Shown here one piece after another: positions 11,280-23,808 of a stretch of DNA of 64,000 nucleotides (the stretch's first letter is position 1; every line of letters begins with the position of its first letter). The stretch is from Annulohypoxylon bovei var. microspora (lineage: Eukaryota; Ascomycota; Sordariomycetes; Xylariales; Hypoxylaceae). Both the position numbers and the translations under genes were made by a program. The stretch covers positions 1 to 64,000 of the forward strand of contig MU405289.1 in NCBI GenBank assembly GCA_022836615.1, in the 5' to 3' direction. The notes below the pieces were generated by a model, which was given only the letters and a program-made list of their open reading frames with translations, ran no database searches and was not told where the DNA came from.

Positions 11280-11954
11280 AAGATTTATTATTTTAATAAT
11301 ATTACATTTTTAATAATATTCCCGTCGGAACGGAGCCGGCTTTTCTGATTGGTTGAAATCCTTATCGATAAGCATGGACCAGGTATAAAGGTACCTTAAC
11401 ATATATACAAATTTGTATGCATTTTATTATACCAGTCCTTGTGGGATTAAATCGTATAATATTTTATATTTACATTTAAATAACTTTTTTAACGGCCATT
11501 TAATTCTAAAATAATTAAGTTTATTCGAAAGTTATTTTAAATTTTAATTAATTAAACCAGGTTATATCATGTATAAATAAATATTAATATAATTATACCA
11601 TGGATTATAAAAGGTATAAAAGGTACCGGAACCTTTCGGGGGTATTACATGCGACCGGTTTAAAATAATAACATTAAAAGCTGCGATTTAATAACTTATT
11701 AAAGACGATTTATTAAGTGTAACTTATTGAAATTTAAATCATTAAAATTGTTAAATTAAAGGCTTTTAAAGTATTAAATTATAATAAAATATATGTCGTA
11801 AAAGGAAAATTATTTAAATTAAGGTTGTGAAATTACCTTGTATCGTTTTTTAATAATTATATGGCTTATTAATAAGGTTTTTAACCAATTAAAAACGCTT
11901 TTTCTTAAAAAGAAAGGTATTATTAAATGTAATATTATTGAAATAATAAATTTT
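11280..11954. mobile_element. 675-bp hAT-like non-autonomous element
   Basis: Flanked on both sides by TTAATATA (11,272-11,279 and 11,955-11,962), an 8-bp target duplication. Copy 1 of the Gypsy element lacks this insertion at the matching site. The ends form an imperfect terminal inverted repeat of about 37 bp (ATTTATTATTT...AATAATATTACATTT). The interior (11,320-11,660) keeps normal base composition in places, so it is less decayed than its host. No open frame of note. Confidence 0.75.
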
Positions 11955-12470
11955 TTAATATAATAAGTGTTTAAAAACTCATTTAAATTATATAATAATA
12001 AATTTAATAATTTAATTTAATTTTAATTTAATATTAAATTTTCATTAATATAATATTAATACGGTTAAACCGTTTTTATTATCGTTATAATTATTATAAA
12101 GTTCGTTATTAAATTAAACATATATTTAAATTAATTATTTATATTTTTATTTAAATTTTCATTAATTTTTATTTAATTAAAAATTAATAATTTAAGCCGT
12201 AAATAAATTTAATAAATTAAATTATTATAATTCTTTTAAAAATTAATAAAATTAATAACATTAAAAACTTTAACGATATTAAAAACATTTATTATTATTT
12301 TACTTTTATTTTTAATTTTATTTTTAATTTTATTTATTAATTCGTTAAATAAATTAAAACTTTTAAATATAATTTAAAAAATTAATATAAAAAATATAAA
12401 AATGTGAAAAAAAAATATAAAAATAAATTAATTTACGTTATTAACGTTTTATTTACGTAAATAATTATTT

Positions 12471-12685
12471 ATATTTTTAAGCTTTTTAATTATATAAAAT
12501 ATCGTTTATATATAATAAATATTATTTTATATTAATAAAAGTAAATTCGTGTATAAATTATTAATTAATTTAAGTTTTATAATTAATTAAATTTACATGC
12601 GATTTAAAGTTATTTTAATAATTAACGTTTATTATCGTAAATGGTTTAAACGTTATTACGAAAACTTTTAAATCGGGGATTTATA
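12471..12685 (-). repeat. 5' LTR of Gypsy copy 2
   Basis: An inverted copy of 374-589. Compared with the intact LTR start, C and G outside CpG are converted while the five CpG sites in the first 70 bp survive. It is followed by AGTTT and mutated unit A sequence. Confidence 0.82.
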
Positions 12686-12919
12686 AGTTTATTAATAATT
12701 ATATAATTAATTATTTAAAAAAGTTTAAACGTAATAATATTTTCCGGACGAATAAATAATTTAATTATATAATATAAAATTTTTAAGGTTTTTTTTTTTT
12801 TTATTTAATATAACCTTTTATAATGTCCGGGAAAACGCGACTTACGTAAGCTCCGGGGCGTTTTTGCCCTCTTAAAGTTACGGGGATTAAGAAAAAAAAA
12901 AAAAAACCTTAAAAATTTT
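12686..12919. repeat. Mutated continuation of unit A and hairpin element copy 2
   Basis: 12,686-12,760 equals 8,571-8,640 of the intact unit after C-to-T/G-to-A change (TCCGGACG is kept). 12,777-12,919 is a mutated copy of the 147-bp hairpin element, still with both arms and with its CpG-rich loop (CCGGGAAAACGCGAC) unchanged. This is the direct evidence for RIP in the window. Confidence 0.82.
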
Positions 12920-14114
12920 ATAACTTTAAGCCGATAAATTTTTAATTTTTAAAAAAATATTAAAACTTTTAACGTGTTACGAAAAGCGTAAATTTACAAT
13001 GGCATAAAAGCGATTTTATTCGTACGGTTATTTAAAAATAATAAAATTACGAAAAAAGAAAAAATTTTTAACGCCGCGGCGTTAATTAAGCTTTTTACAT
13101 GTAAAAAAGCGATAAATAATTATTTATTTTCACCGTTTTATTTATCGTTTTATAAATAACTTTTTTTTTATTTTTTATTTTTTTATGTATTATATTTTAT
13201 TTTTTATAATTTAAACCATGGTTTAAACCATGATATAACGGTTTAAAAAACCATTTAATTAATTATTTAATAACGGGATTAAAAACTTATTTTTTTTTAA
13301 AAAAAAAAAATTCCGTTTATTAATAAATTTTTTAATTAAAACGAACGTGTTTTTTAATTAAACCCACGACGAAGTTTTATTACCCCGCCTTTAATGTTTA
13401 ATATAATAAAAATAAATTTATTTTAAACCGTATTATTTATTATTTTAAATAAATTAATAATATTAAAAAATTAATCGCGGATCGTTTTTTTTTTTTTTTA
13501 TTCCTTTTCGTGCCTTTTATTTTTTCACCTTAATTCGTGCGTTTTAAAATCCGGTCGTTTTTTTTAATAAAATAAAATAACGAACCCGAAAAACCGGATA
13601 ATTTTCGGCGCACTTTTAAAACATAATTAATAATTTTATTTTTATTTTCGTTAAAAATCCGCATTAAAAACTTACGTTTTTTATTAAATAACTTAAATTT
13701 TATATTTAAAAAATAAAAAATAAATACGAAAAATAAATTTCAAATTAATTAATAAAAATTCTTTAAAAAATATATTTAATTTATGTAATTTTATTTATTT
13801 ATTAAAAGCGAAGTTAAATTAATTTTTTTATTTTTTTATTAAAAATAATATTAATTAATATATTAAAATTAAATAAATATACGATTTATTAAAATTATTA
13901 TATAATAATTTTAACGTTAAAACTTAAATTAAAATTAATTTTTATAAACTTAATATATAAATAAATAAATAATTCTTTAAGTTTTACGTGTTTTTTATAT
14001 CGTTAATAAATAAATAAAAAATTTTAATATTTAAATGGAAAAAGGAATTAAACCGTTAATTAACCGTTAATTTTTATATTTAAGTTTTTTATTATTATTT
14101 AAATAAAAAAATAA

Positions 14115-14987
14115 GTGACTTAACGTAATAGTTGCGTGCTTGGTCCGCTTTTATTATAATAATTTTTCGTAATGGAAAAAAAAGGTTCGAATCTTTTAAT
14201 TATCATTAATTTTAACGGGTTTTTAAATATGTATTTTAATAAAATTAAACCTTATAATCTTATAATAATAAAAAAGTGCTTAAATGGTAATATCACTTAA
14301 ACGTAAATTAAGTTTAAATTTTTTAAAAGGTTAAGTATTTTAAAAAGGTTATTACTTTTAAAGTTATTAAAGTTATTATTATTGTATTTTTAATGGTTTA
14401 AGAATAAATTATTAACGATTTAAACGATAATAAAAAGATTGTTTTATTTTAATAAATTACGTTAATAAAACGGAGGATATGTTATTACCTTATATCCATT
14501 TTTCTTAAAAATGGTAACTTAACGATATATAAATAAAATCGTAACGTAATGTAAATAATTTAATATTATAAATAATATTTAATTTACTTTAAAATAAACC
14601 ATATAACATAAAAATCCCTTAATTTAATTAAAAGTAAAAAATAACCCCCTTAAAGTTACGGCCTTAAATATTATATAATAAAATATAATTGAAAAAAAAT
14701 TTAAAGGAGGAAAAAGAAAAAGTTATAATTATAATATAAAAAACCGAAATTAGTTATAAAGGAATAAAAGGTTTTTTATTTTAATTACCATAAAGTTTTT
14801 TTTTTATTTTTTAATAAAATAAATATATAAACTTATTCGTAATAAAAAAAATATAATATATAATTAATAAAACGTTACTTTAATTATATAAATATTTACT
14901 TGTGGCAGCTTCGCATATTATATAATTAAGAAATAATTATATATTTAGGTAAATTAATGTAAAATGAATAATAATAATAATAATAAT
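14115..14987 (+). mobile_element. SINE-like retroposon with 14-bp target duplication
   Basis: Flanked by the perfect direct repeat AAATAAAAAAATAA (14,101-14,114 and 14,988-15,001). Near the 5' end, 14,181-14,197 folds as a tRNA T-arm around GGTTCGAATCT, which matches a Pol III B box. The 3' end is an (AAT)n run (about 14,965-14,990), typical of retroposon tails. At about 870 bp it is long for a SINE, so a tRNA-headed composite is possible. The target repeat is A-rich, which weakens its weight. It is less AT-converted than its host. Confidence 0.55.
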
Positions 14988-16540
14988 AAATAAAAAAATA
15001 AAGTTTACCGAATTTAAAAACTTTTATTTAACGTTAATTTAATAACGCGCCGAAGTTATTTAAAAGAAAATTAATTTAATAATTTTTTAATTTTAATTTA
15101 AAATTAAAATTACTTTTAACGTTACGAAAATAACTTTTATTAATTTTAATATTTTTTATTTAATAACGGAAATTATAACTTAAATATATACGAAAAAACT
15201 TTTTTAAATTCTTTTAATTCCCCGTTAACGTAACGTTTTCGTAACGTTTAACATTAATTTAATTTATTATTTTTATAAATAAAAAAGTTATTTTTTTAAT
15301 AATTATTTAACGCGTAATACGAAAACCGAAATAATAATTATCGTTTTAAAAAACGAAATAATAAAACATAATAAAAACGATGTTAATTTAAAATTAAAAA
15401 AAAATAACGTTTAAATAAAATTTTTAATTTAAGTTTTTTTTTATATATTTATTTATTAATATTTACTTTTATTAATTTTAATTTTTTAAATTTTATAATA
15501 AAAAAATTATAATTTATAATTAATATATCGATTCGTTTACGAAACGTAAACGTAATAATAACGATGTAAACGTTAATAAATATTAAAATATAAACGTATA
15601 TAATCGTTAATTAACGAAACGCGTATTTAATAATAAATGTAAAAAAAAAAAATTATTATTTAATTTAATTAATTTATTATAATAAAAAGTTTTAACGAAA
15701 TAATTTATATTAACATTTAAATGTAAAATAAAAGTTTTTATAACGTATTTATTTTTTTAATAAATTTAAAAAAATTATTTTTAATTTTAAATAATATTAA
15801 AACTTAAATTTTTAACGAAATATAATATTATATTAAATAACCAGCGTTAACGGTTAATTTTCTTTAAATCGTTACTTTTTTATTATTATTACGTTTTTAA
15901 TATTATATTAAAACTTTTTATTTTTTAAAAAAACGTGGATAAAATTATATAAAAAAATATAAAATGTTATAATTACTTTTAATTTCGTGCTTCGAAAAAA
16001 AAATAAACCATTATAACGTTTATATATTTTATAATAAATTTTATAATTAAAATAAACCGGTAATTTTTCGTTATTATTTTTTTTTTAATTTTTTATTAAA
16101 CCCTTGGTATATTTCGCATTATTATTTATTATAAACGTTTATTTAATTTTAAGCTTAACATTTATTAAAAAAATATTACGTTTTTAATAAAGTTTTAACG
16201 TAATTTATAAATTATTAAACGTTTTCGTTTTATTATATTAAAAATTCGATTTAATTTTTAAAAAAAAATTATAATAAAAAAACGATTTTATTTAAAAGTA
16301 AATTATAAAAAAACTTTTTCTTTATTTATATAATTTAATTAAAATGTTTTTTTAAAAAAACAACGATTTATTATTATTTTATTAATTTTTTAATTATAAA
16401 ATAAATTTAAAAAAAAATGTTAATTTTATTAAATTAATTTTTTTAATATAAATACGGAACATTTACGAATTTTAAAAAAATATTTATCGGACCATTTACG
16501 TAAAAAATGGATTATATTTAATACGGTTAAATATAAATTT

Positions 16541-16960
16541 TTCGTTTTTTTTACGAAAAAATTAAAAAGTGATTTATGGTTTTATATCGATTATTAAAAA
16601 TTAAATGCTTATATTAAAAAAAATTATTATTATTATTTTTAATTAATAAAACGTTAAAAAACATTTTTAAAATTAAAATTTTTATAAACTTTAACATTTA
16701 TTAAATTTTCCATTATATTAAAATGAACTTTGTTTTAAAAAATTTTATTATTTTTTAAATCCGTTTTAAATCGTATAAATATCGCGTGCTTTTTTTTAAA
16801 TTAAATAATGGGCTTAATGCGTTTTAAAATTATATTAATTAAACTTTTTTTTTATTTTTTAACGATTTTTACACGGCGTATATAAATGATATTTTAATTT
16901 ATTTAAAAGATTTATTTTTTTACGAATATTATATATGGTAAATATTAAAACGTTTACGTT
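16541..16960 (+). pseudogene. Gypsy reverse transcriptase relic
   Basis: With stops read through, 16,541 onward gives FVFFTKKLKSDLWFYIDY and then KLNAYIKKNYYYYF, which is the FxKKxxGxxRFxVDYRxLNxxTxKxxYPLP block of Ty3/Gypsy RT after C-to-T damage. Downstream segments fit the rest of RT/RNase H only loosely. Confidence 0.72.
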
Positions 16961-18464
16961 TCGTTAATTTATAAGTCGATATTTAAAAAAGCGAGTTTTT
17001 AATTACGAAAATTAAGTTTTTAAAGTTTATTATTTTTATTTTTAACGTGATTATTAATTAAAATAAAATTAAAGTAATTTAAAATTAAAAAATATTTACC
17101 TGGGTTTAAAAATTTTAATCGTTTTTAAGCTTTTATAATTTTTATCGGTAATTTATATTGAAATATAATTAAATTATAAAGTTTTTATATTTTTTTATTA
17201 TTACTTCGTATTAAATTTAAATTAACGAATATATTAAAACGTTTAAAACTTTAAAAAAATTTTAATTATTTTTTTAATTTTAAAGCATTTTTATGAAAAT
17301 TAAAAGGTTAAATTAAAAACCGACGCTTTTAACGAAGTGATTTTTAAAGCTTTTTTATAATTAAATGAATTAAAGGATTAACATTTAATAATTTTTTTTT
17401 AACATAATAATTTTTTCGGAATGTAATTATTTTATTTATAATAAAAAACTTTTTATTATTATAATAATAACGAAATTTTAAAAATATATATTCGTTTTAT
17501 TAAATAATAAATTTAATATATTTATAAATTATTAAATATTATAATATTTCGTTATTAAAAAAAAGTTAAATTTTTATTAAATTAATTAAAATAAACATTT
17601 ATTTCGATTTAATTATAAGTTATATTATTATTTAAAAAAAGAAAATATAATAATTAATATTTTATTTTAAAAAACGGTTAATTTAATTATTTAAAAAACG
17701 ATTAAAAATATAATTAATTCGTTATTTTATTATTTTTTTTAATGTTTCATAATAAAATAAATCTTTTATAACTTTTAATTAATAAACTTTTAACGAATTT
17801 ATTATTTTTTAATTTTTAATGCATTTTAATTATAATAAAAAATTTTAAAAAAAATTATTTTAAAGTATTAAATTAATTAACGTTATTTTAACGGTTAATT
17901 AAAATGCCGTTAAATTAAAAATGTAATGCGAACGAATTAAAAAAAAACGGGTACGTTTTATAAAATAAATTATTATTTTTAAAAAAAAAATTAATAATTT
18001 TAAATAACGGGAAATTTTATTATTTTTTAAATTAAACGTATTTAAATTAAAATAAAATATATATAATAATATAAAAAAAATATTCGTGGTTTAATATAAA
18101 AACGTTTATAAACCGTTATTACGTTTATTATAAATAATACCAGCGAAATTAAAACTTTAAAATTAAATTAATAAATTTATTTTAATTATTTTTTATTAAT
18201 AAATAAATGTAATAATATATTTTAATGGATTTTAAATTTATATTTTTTAATTATAAAAAGTTCGATTCGATTTTAATAATCGTTAATTAATTAAATAAAA
18301 AACTTTTTTCGTTATTTATATATAAAATTTATATTATTACGTAATTCGTAAACTTATATTATAAATATATTTAACGTATTAATAAAACTTTTAAAACGAT
18401 TATATTTAATAAAAGTTTTTAATTTATAACCGTTTTTTTAAACGAATTAATTAAATTTATTAAA

Positions 18465-18660
18465 ATAAATTTTTATAAATTAATAACGGAACATTTATAA
18501 TCCGACGATTAAATAAAAATCTTTAATTAATTCATTTAAATGAAATTACGATTTTTTATAAAAAACTTTTAAAATAATTAATCGGAAATATTATTTTATT
18601 TAAATTTCGCGTACGTTATTTAATTACATTCGAATATAAAGCTTTTTTTTATAAAAATAA
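18465..18660 (+). pseudogene. Gypsy integrase relic
   Basis: The translation contains ITEHLQSDD followed by IKIFNxFI, a spacer and LNFAYVIxLHSNIKLFF. This corresponds to the HPQTDGQTERxN...W...L...FAYN...H.S...PF core of retroviral-type integrase. Stops revert to Gln or Trp if RIP changes are undone. Confidence 0.7.
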
Positions 18661-20399
18661 AAATAAAATTCGTTTTAAAAATAATTTTTAATTAATAAAC
18701 TTATATTCGTAAATTTAAAACCTTTTAAAAAAAACTTAATTATACCGTTATTTAATCGTTAATAAAACGTTAAATTTCCGTTATATAATAAATCCGTAAA
18801 AACTTTTTATTAACATAAAATTATTAAAACGAATAAATTAATAAAAAAAATTAACCGATAAATTAAATAATAAACGATTAAATATATATTCGTAAAAATA
18901 ATTAATAAATAAATTATTTTTACGACGGTTTAAATTATTTAATAATAAATTTTTTTAAAATATTAACGAAACTTTATTATAACGTTTTTAAAATTAATTT
19001 ACTTTTAAATATAAAAATTTATTAAATTTTAAACGTAAACCGGTTAATTAAAACCTTAAATAATTTAATTTTAAAATAAATAATAAATTTTTCGTTTTTA
19101 ATAAAAATTAATAAAAAATAAAAATACGAAATATTTAAAATATTAAGCTTTAAGTTTTTTAAAAGAAAACTTTAATAAATAAATTACGATTTTAATTTAA
19201 CGTGGTACCTTTTTAAGGATTTTTTTAATGCGTTAATTAAAGTAAAAGATTTTTATAATTTACATTTTAAAATTATTAATTTTTTAATTAAACTTCGGTA
19301 ATAAATCGAAACCGTCGTGGAAAATAAAATATTAAAAATAATAAATAAAAACGATTTATTTATTATAAAAAAAAGAAATTAAAAGAATAAATTATAAGCG
19401 TATTAATAAATAATTTATTTTTTTTATAAACCGAATTTTTTTTAAAAAAAAAGTTATATAATAACGCTTAATTACCGTTATTTTTAAAGTATATTAATAA
19501 AACGATTAATTAATATTTTAATTATAAAATTAATCTATAAAAACCTTTTAAAAGAAATTATTTTATGGTTTTTTTTTAACTTTTTATTTTAAATATTTTT
19601 ATTAATAAAATATATGGTTTATTATTACTTAAGCTTTGTTTCGATTTAAAATTTATTCGCCGTGACATTTTAATTTCGAAATTTAAAATTTAATTATAAA
19701 TTAATAATTTAAATTTTTTTTTTACGTTTATAATTAACGTTAAAAATTTATTTAAATTATTATTATATTTTTCGTAAACTTTTAATATTAATTATTTATT
19801 ATTTATTTTATTTTTTATATATTATTATTTTATATATTATTATTTTATATATTATTATTTTATACGTAATTTTTTTAATTTATTTTATTTTTATATATAT
19901 ATTTTTTTATATATTATTTTATTTTAATTTTTTATTAATTTTCATTTTATATGTTTTAATTTTATATATATATATTTTTATATATTTTAATTTTATATAT
20001 TTTTTCTTTAATATATTATTACTTTTATTCGTTATATAATATTATTTTTTATTCGTTTTAATTTTATAAATTATTTTAATTATTTATATAATATTTCATT
20101 TTTTATATAATATTTTATTTTTTTATACGTTATTATTTTTATAAATTATTTTATTTTAATTTTTTATTAATTTTTATTTTATACGTTTTAATTTCGTACG
20201 CCCCGGTTTTATACGTTTTTATTTTATAAATTATTATTATTATATAATTTTTCTTTTATATAATTAATTACTTTAATTTTTTCGTATATTAAATTTTTTT
20301 TTTATATATTTTAATTTTATAAATTATTTTATTTTTTTATATATTATTATTTTTAATATATTTTAATTTCGTATATTTTTATATTTTTTTATATTATTA

Positions 20400-20930
20400 A
20401 TTTAATAAAATTAAATAATTACGCATTAAATACGTAAAAAGTAAATAAAATTTTAAATATTATTTTATTAATTATTACGGGTCGAAAACCCGGAAAATTA
20501 ATTAAAATAAAAATTAATGCGAGCTTATATTATGGTTATAAATGCGATAAATGTGGGTCTTTATAATGAAGTTATTAATAACTTTAAGTGGGTCGTTAAA
20601 GTTATTAAAACACGTATAAAAAGGGTTTTTATATTAATTAATTTAATTTATACTTTTAAACATAAATATCGTAACTTTAAAAACGAAAAGTTATTATTTT
20701 TTTTTTTTTTATTAATGAAAATAATTTTATTTTTAATTTTATATAACATAAGTTTATCGTTGCTTATAAAAACCATTACATTAATATATATAAAAATAAT
20801 TTAAATTAAATAAAAAACGTGGAAAAAATTAATTTAATATTAATTTAATTTTATATAATTATATAATAAAAATGGATTTTACCGGATACGGTCACATGAT
20901 TAATATTCCGATATATACGTTATTATTTTC
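20400..20930 (-). repeat. Inverted copy of the Copia LTR, split by a nested element
   Basis: 20,400-20,473 plus 20,779-20,930 together are the reverse complement of the repeat at about 21,065-21,279. The gap between them is the 305-bp element at 20,474-20,778. The two copies face each other across about 130 bp of AT-rich spacer, forming a head-to-head palindrome centred near 21,000 with arms ending in ACCGGATACGGTCACATG and CATGTGACCGTATCCGG. Confidence 0.65.
20474..20778 (+). mobile_element. 305-bp nested element, copy 2
   Basis: Reverse-complement copy of 4,419-4,726. Both begin (A/G)TTACGGGTCGAA(A/G)ACCCGG and both end AACC(G/A)T(C/T)A. It interrupts an LTR-like repeat, which resumes right after it, and ATTAAT is present on both sides. 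A 95-codon frame (20,517-20,804) runs through and beyond its right end, so it is not a conserved gene of this element. Confidence 0.72.
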
Positions 20931-22695
20931 GTATATTATTTTATTTTATTTTTTCGTACGTTTTATTTTTTATATATTTCGTTTTTTTAATTTTTTTATA
21001 TAATACGTTATTTTTTATTTATTTTTTAAATTAAACTTTTAAATTAATATAATAATTAATTTAAAAAATAATTTTATCGGAATACTGGTCATGTGACCGT
21101 ATCCGGCAGGATCCACTTTTATTATATGGTTATGTAAAATTAAATTAATATTAAATTAATTTCCCCCACGTCCCCCATTTAACTTAAATTCCTTTTATAT
21201 ACATTAATAAAATAACACTTTAAATTTTATTTATTTTTTATATATTTAATACGTAATTATTTAACTTTATTAAATTAATATTAATTAATAATTAACCGAT
21301 TACGTTAATTATAAAATAATAAAATAAAAATAAAAAAAAATAAGTTTTTATATTTAATGCGGTAATTAAATTATTATTAATGTGAAATAACCTTATGTTA
21401 ATTTAAAAATCTCGGGGTTTAATTAAAGGTTAAAGGATTTACGTTTATTACGTACGAAAAAATTAAGTATTACGATTTCATTAATGTTTAAAGTTTAATT
21501 AAAAGTTAAAATTATTAATATATTATAAAAAAGATTTTTTTAACCGTGATTAATTAATATTTAAGGTTTAATTAAAGGTTAAAATGTATTGGTTTATTAT
21601 GTAAAAATAACTTGGTATTTATTTTTAAAAAAGGTATTTCGGTATTTAAATTTAAAAATAATAAATGTGATTTAATAATAATAATTTAATAATCACGTGT
21701 TAATAAAATTATTATTTTTACATGACTTGTTTTATTTAAAAAAATTTTTCTTTAATTTTTACCTTACATTTTTTTTTTATATTAAAAATATATAAGCTTT
21801 ATTTATAATATAATAATATGAAGATTTATTTTTTAATTATAAATTCATTTTTTTATATATTATACATTTTAATTAATAAAAAACAATGGTGGTTAATTAA
21901 AAAAGTTAAATTAAAAAAAATTATATTAAGTTTAATTTAAATCTTTTTAAATTAAATAAAGTGAGCGTGGATATATTTAATATTTATTTTATAAAAAGCT
22001 TTATAATGTATTACGAACGATTAATTAATGAAATATTTTAAAAGGAATTTAAATGTAATTTTAACGAATAAAAAGAAAAATATTTTAAAAACTTATTACG
22101 TTTTTTTTATATTAAAGGAATTAATCATTTACGTTATTATGGAGTTTTTGCGTAAAGAAGATAAAATTATAACGAAGATTTAATGTTAATGTTAAAAGTA
22201 AATGTATTTTTAAATTTTTTGAATTATATGGTTACGGAATTTTTAAAGAAATTATTTAAAGATTTCTTTTTAATAAATAACTTAAACTTTATAATAATAT
22301 TCGATAAAGAAATTATATTTATAATAAAAATAATTAAAAAAAAATTATTTTTTAAATTAAATAAAACCTTATTTTTTAATTTATTTAAGCTTTTATTATT
22401 TAAGTTATATAAACTTTTGCCTTTTAAATTTAATAAATTTTTGTTTATTAAATTATATAAGTTTTTTAAAGTTTTTAAAGACTTTAATTTTTATAAATTC
22501 CTTAAATTCTTTAAACGATAATATTAAAATAATTATTATTAATTTTAATAATTATTTATAATTTTAATTAAAGCGATGACGTTTACTTAACTTTATATAA
22601 ATAAAATTTTAATTAAAAATTAATTTAAAAATTTTCTTTATATTTAAAATTAAAATTATTAATTCCTGGTATTTTAAACTTAAAAAATCTTATAC

Positions 22696-23808
22696 TTAAC
22701 ATTATCCACCCCCTCACCGCTCATACCACCTCACCGCTCACTTTTTAAAAATCTTAAACCTTAAATATTAAAAAGCTTATAACTTCACAAACGTTTAATA
22801 TATTATTTTTATATTTTAAACTTAAGTTCATTAAAGCAATTTAAAATGGAATATAAAATATGGAAAATATTACGTAAGGAATGAATTTAAAATTAAAGTT
22901 TTTAAAAAAAAGTTTAAAATTTTAATACGTAAAGTTTAAAAATTATTATTAATTCGAAATTTTAATATTTTAAATTATAACTTTATATTTAAGTTTATTA
23001 TATATAAATAAAACTTACTTAATTTTATTAATTAAATATAAAATTTTTATATACACGAAAAAAAATATTTATTAAAAAATATTTTTTTAAATAATATATA
23101 TATAAAATTAATTACATTTAATTTAATTTTAATTATAACGGTTTGAAGTTTTATATTTAACGTTATTATATATATATAACGATACTTTAAAAATTATAAA
23201 CGTTAATAATATAAATTAAATTTATTATAAATAATTAAAATAATATAATTTATTTTATATATTTTAAACTTTTTATATAAAATATAATAAAATATATAAT
23301 ATAAAACATTTATTTTACAACGTTTTAAATATTTAAAATATATTTAATTTAAAAGTAAATAATATTTTGAAATTAAATCCGGTTTTTTATAATTAATTAT
23401 TTATAAAATATATTTAAAAAAATATTTTTTAATAAAACTTTTTTTTCGTATATATTAAAATTTTATATTTAATTAATAAAATTTCTTACGTTATATTCAT
23501 ATTTAATACACATGAATTTAAAATTATAAATAAAAATATTAAAGTTTCGAATTATTATTAATTTATAAAAAATACATATAAAAATTTTAAAGTTTTAAAA
23601 ATAAAAATTAATTTTAATTTCATTTCTTACGTAATATTTTTTATCTTTCTTCACAGATTATAAATGCGATTAATTAACTTATATTTAAAATTTAAAAATT
23701 ATAACTTATAAATTCGTAAAATTATAGATTTATTAATATTTAAGGTTTAAGATTTTTAAAAAGTAAGCGATAAGATGGTATAAGCAGTGAGGGGGTAGAT
23801 AACGTTAA
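22696..23808 (+). mobile_element. 1,113-bp foldback element, copy 1
   Basis: TTAA stands at both ends (22,696-22,699 and 23,805-23,808). The terminal inverted repeat begins (A/C)(G/A)TTATCCACCCCC and contains two tandem CCTCACCGCTCA motifs; the two halves of the element are also imperfect inverted copies of each other. The right end is more RIP-damaged than the left. It is a non-autonomous DNA element or foldback; TTAA ends recall piggyBac-like insertion but no transposase is present. Confidence 0.75.

Larger units (their letters stand above)
6707..12685 (-). mobile_element. Ty3/Gypsy LTR retrotransposon, copy 2, inverted, with internal replacement
   Basis: An inverted copy of the element at 374-6,627. 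Its LTRs are at 6,707-6,921 and 12,471-12,685, and it is flanked by AATTT (6,702-6,706) and AGTTT (12,686-12,690), a 5-bp target duplication in which one side has suffered G-to-A change. The host on both sides is repeat unit A. The part matching about 4,011-6,002 of copy 1 is missing and in its place sits the unmutated island 7,334-8,640. It also contains a 675-bp insertion (11,280-11,954). Allowing for the insertions, arms 374-4,010 and 8,641-12,685 match along their whole length. Confidence 0.85.
12920..19800 (+). mobile_element. Second Ty3/Gypsy retrotransposon relic (limits unresolved)
   Basis: A RIP-decayed element with + strand pol relics. Reverse transcriptase lies at about 16,541-16,960 and integrase at about 18,465-18,660. 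I did not find a clear pair of terminal repeats, so the stated ends are only the stretch between other recognised repeats; the true element is probably shorter. It contains the SINE-like insertion at 14,115-14,987. 19,800-20,400 is nearly pure A/T with TATTATTTTATA-type low-complexity repeats. Confidence 0.6.

Noticed and set aside
20517..20804. 95-codon frame
   Set aside because: It crosses the right boundary of the 305-bp nested element (20,778) and the other copy of that element has a stop in the same frame.
22183..22521. 112-codon frame in the isochore rich in Phe, Lys and Leu
   Set aside because: Composition is what RIP-converted DNA gives by chance when stops are avoided; no motif, and it lies within transposon relic sequence.
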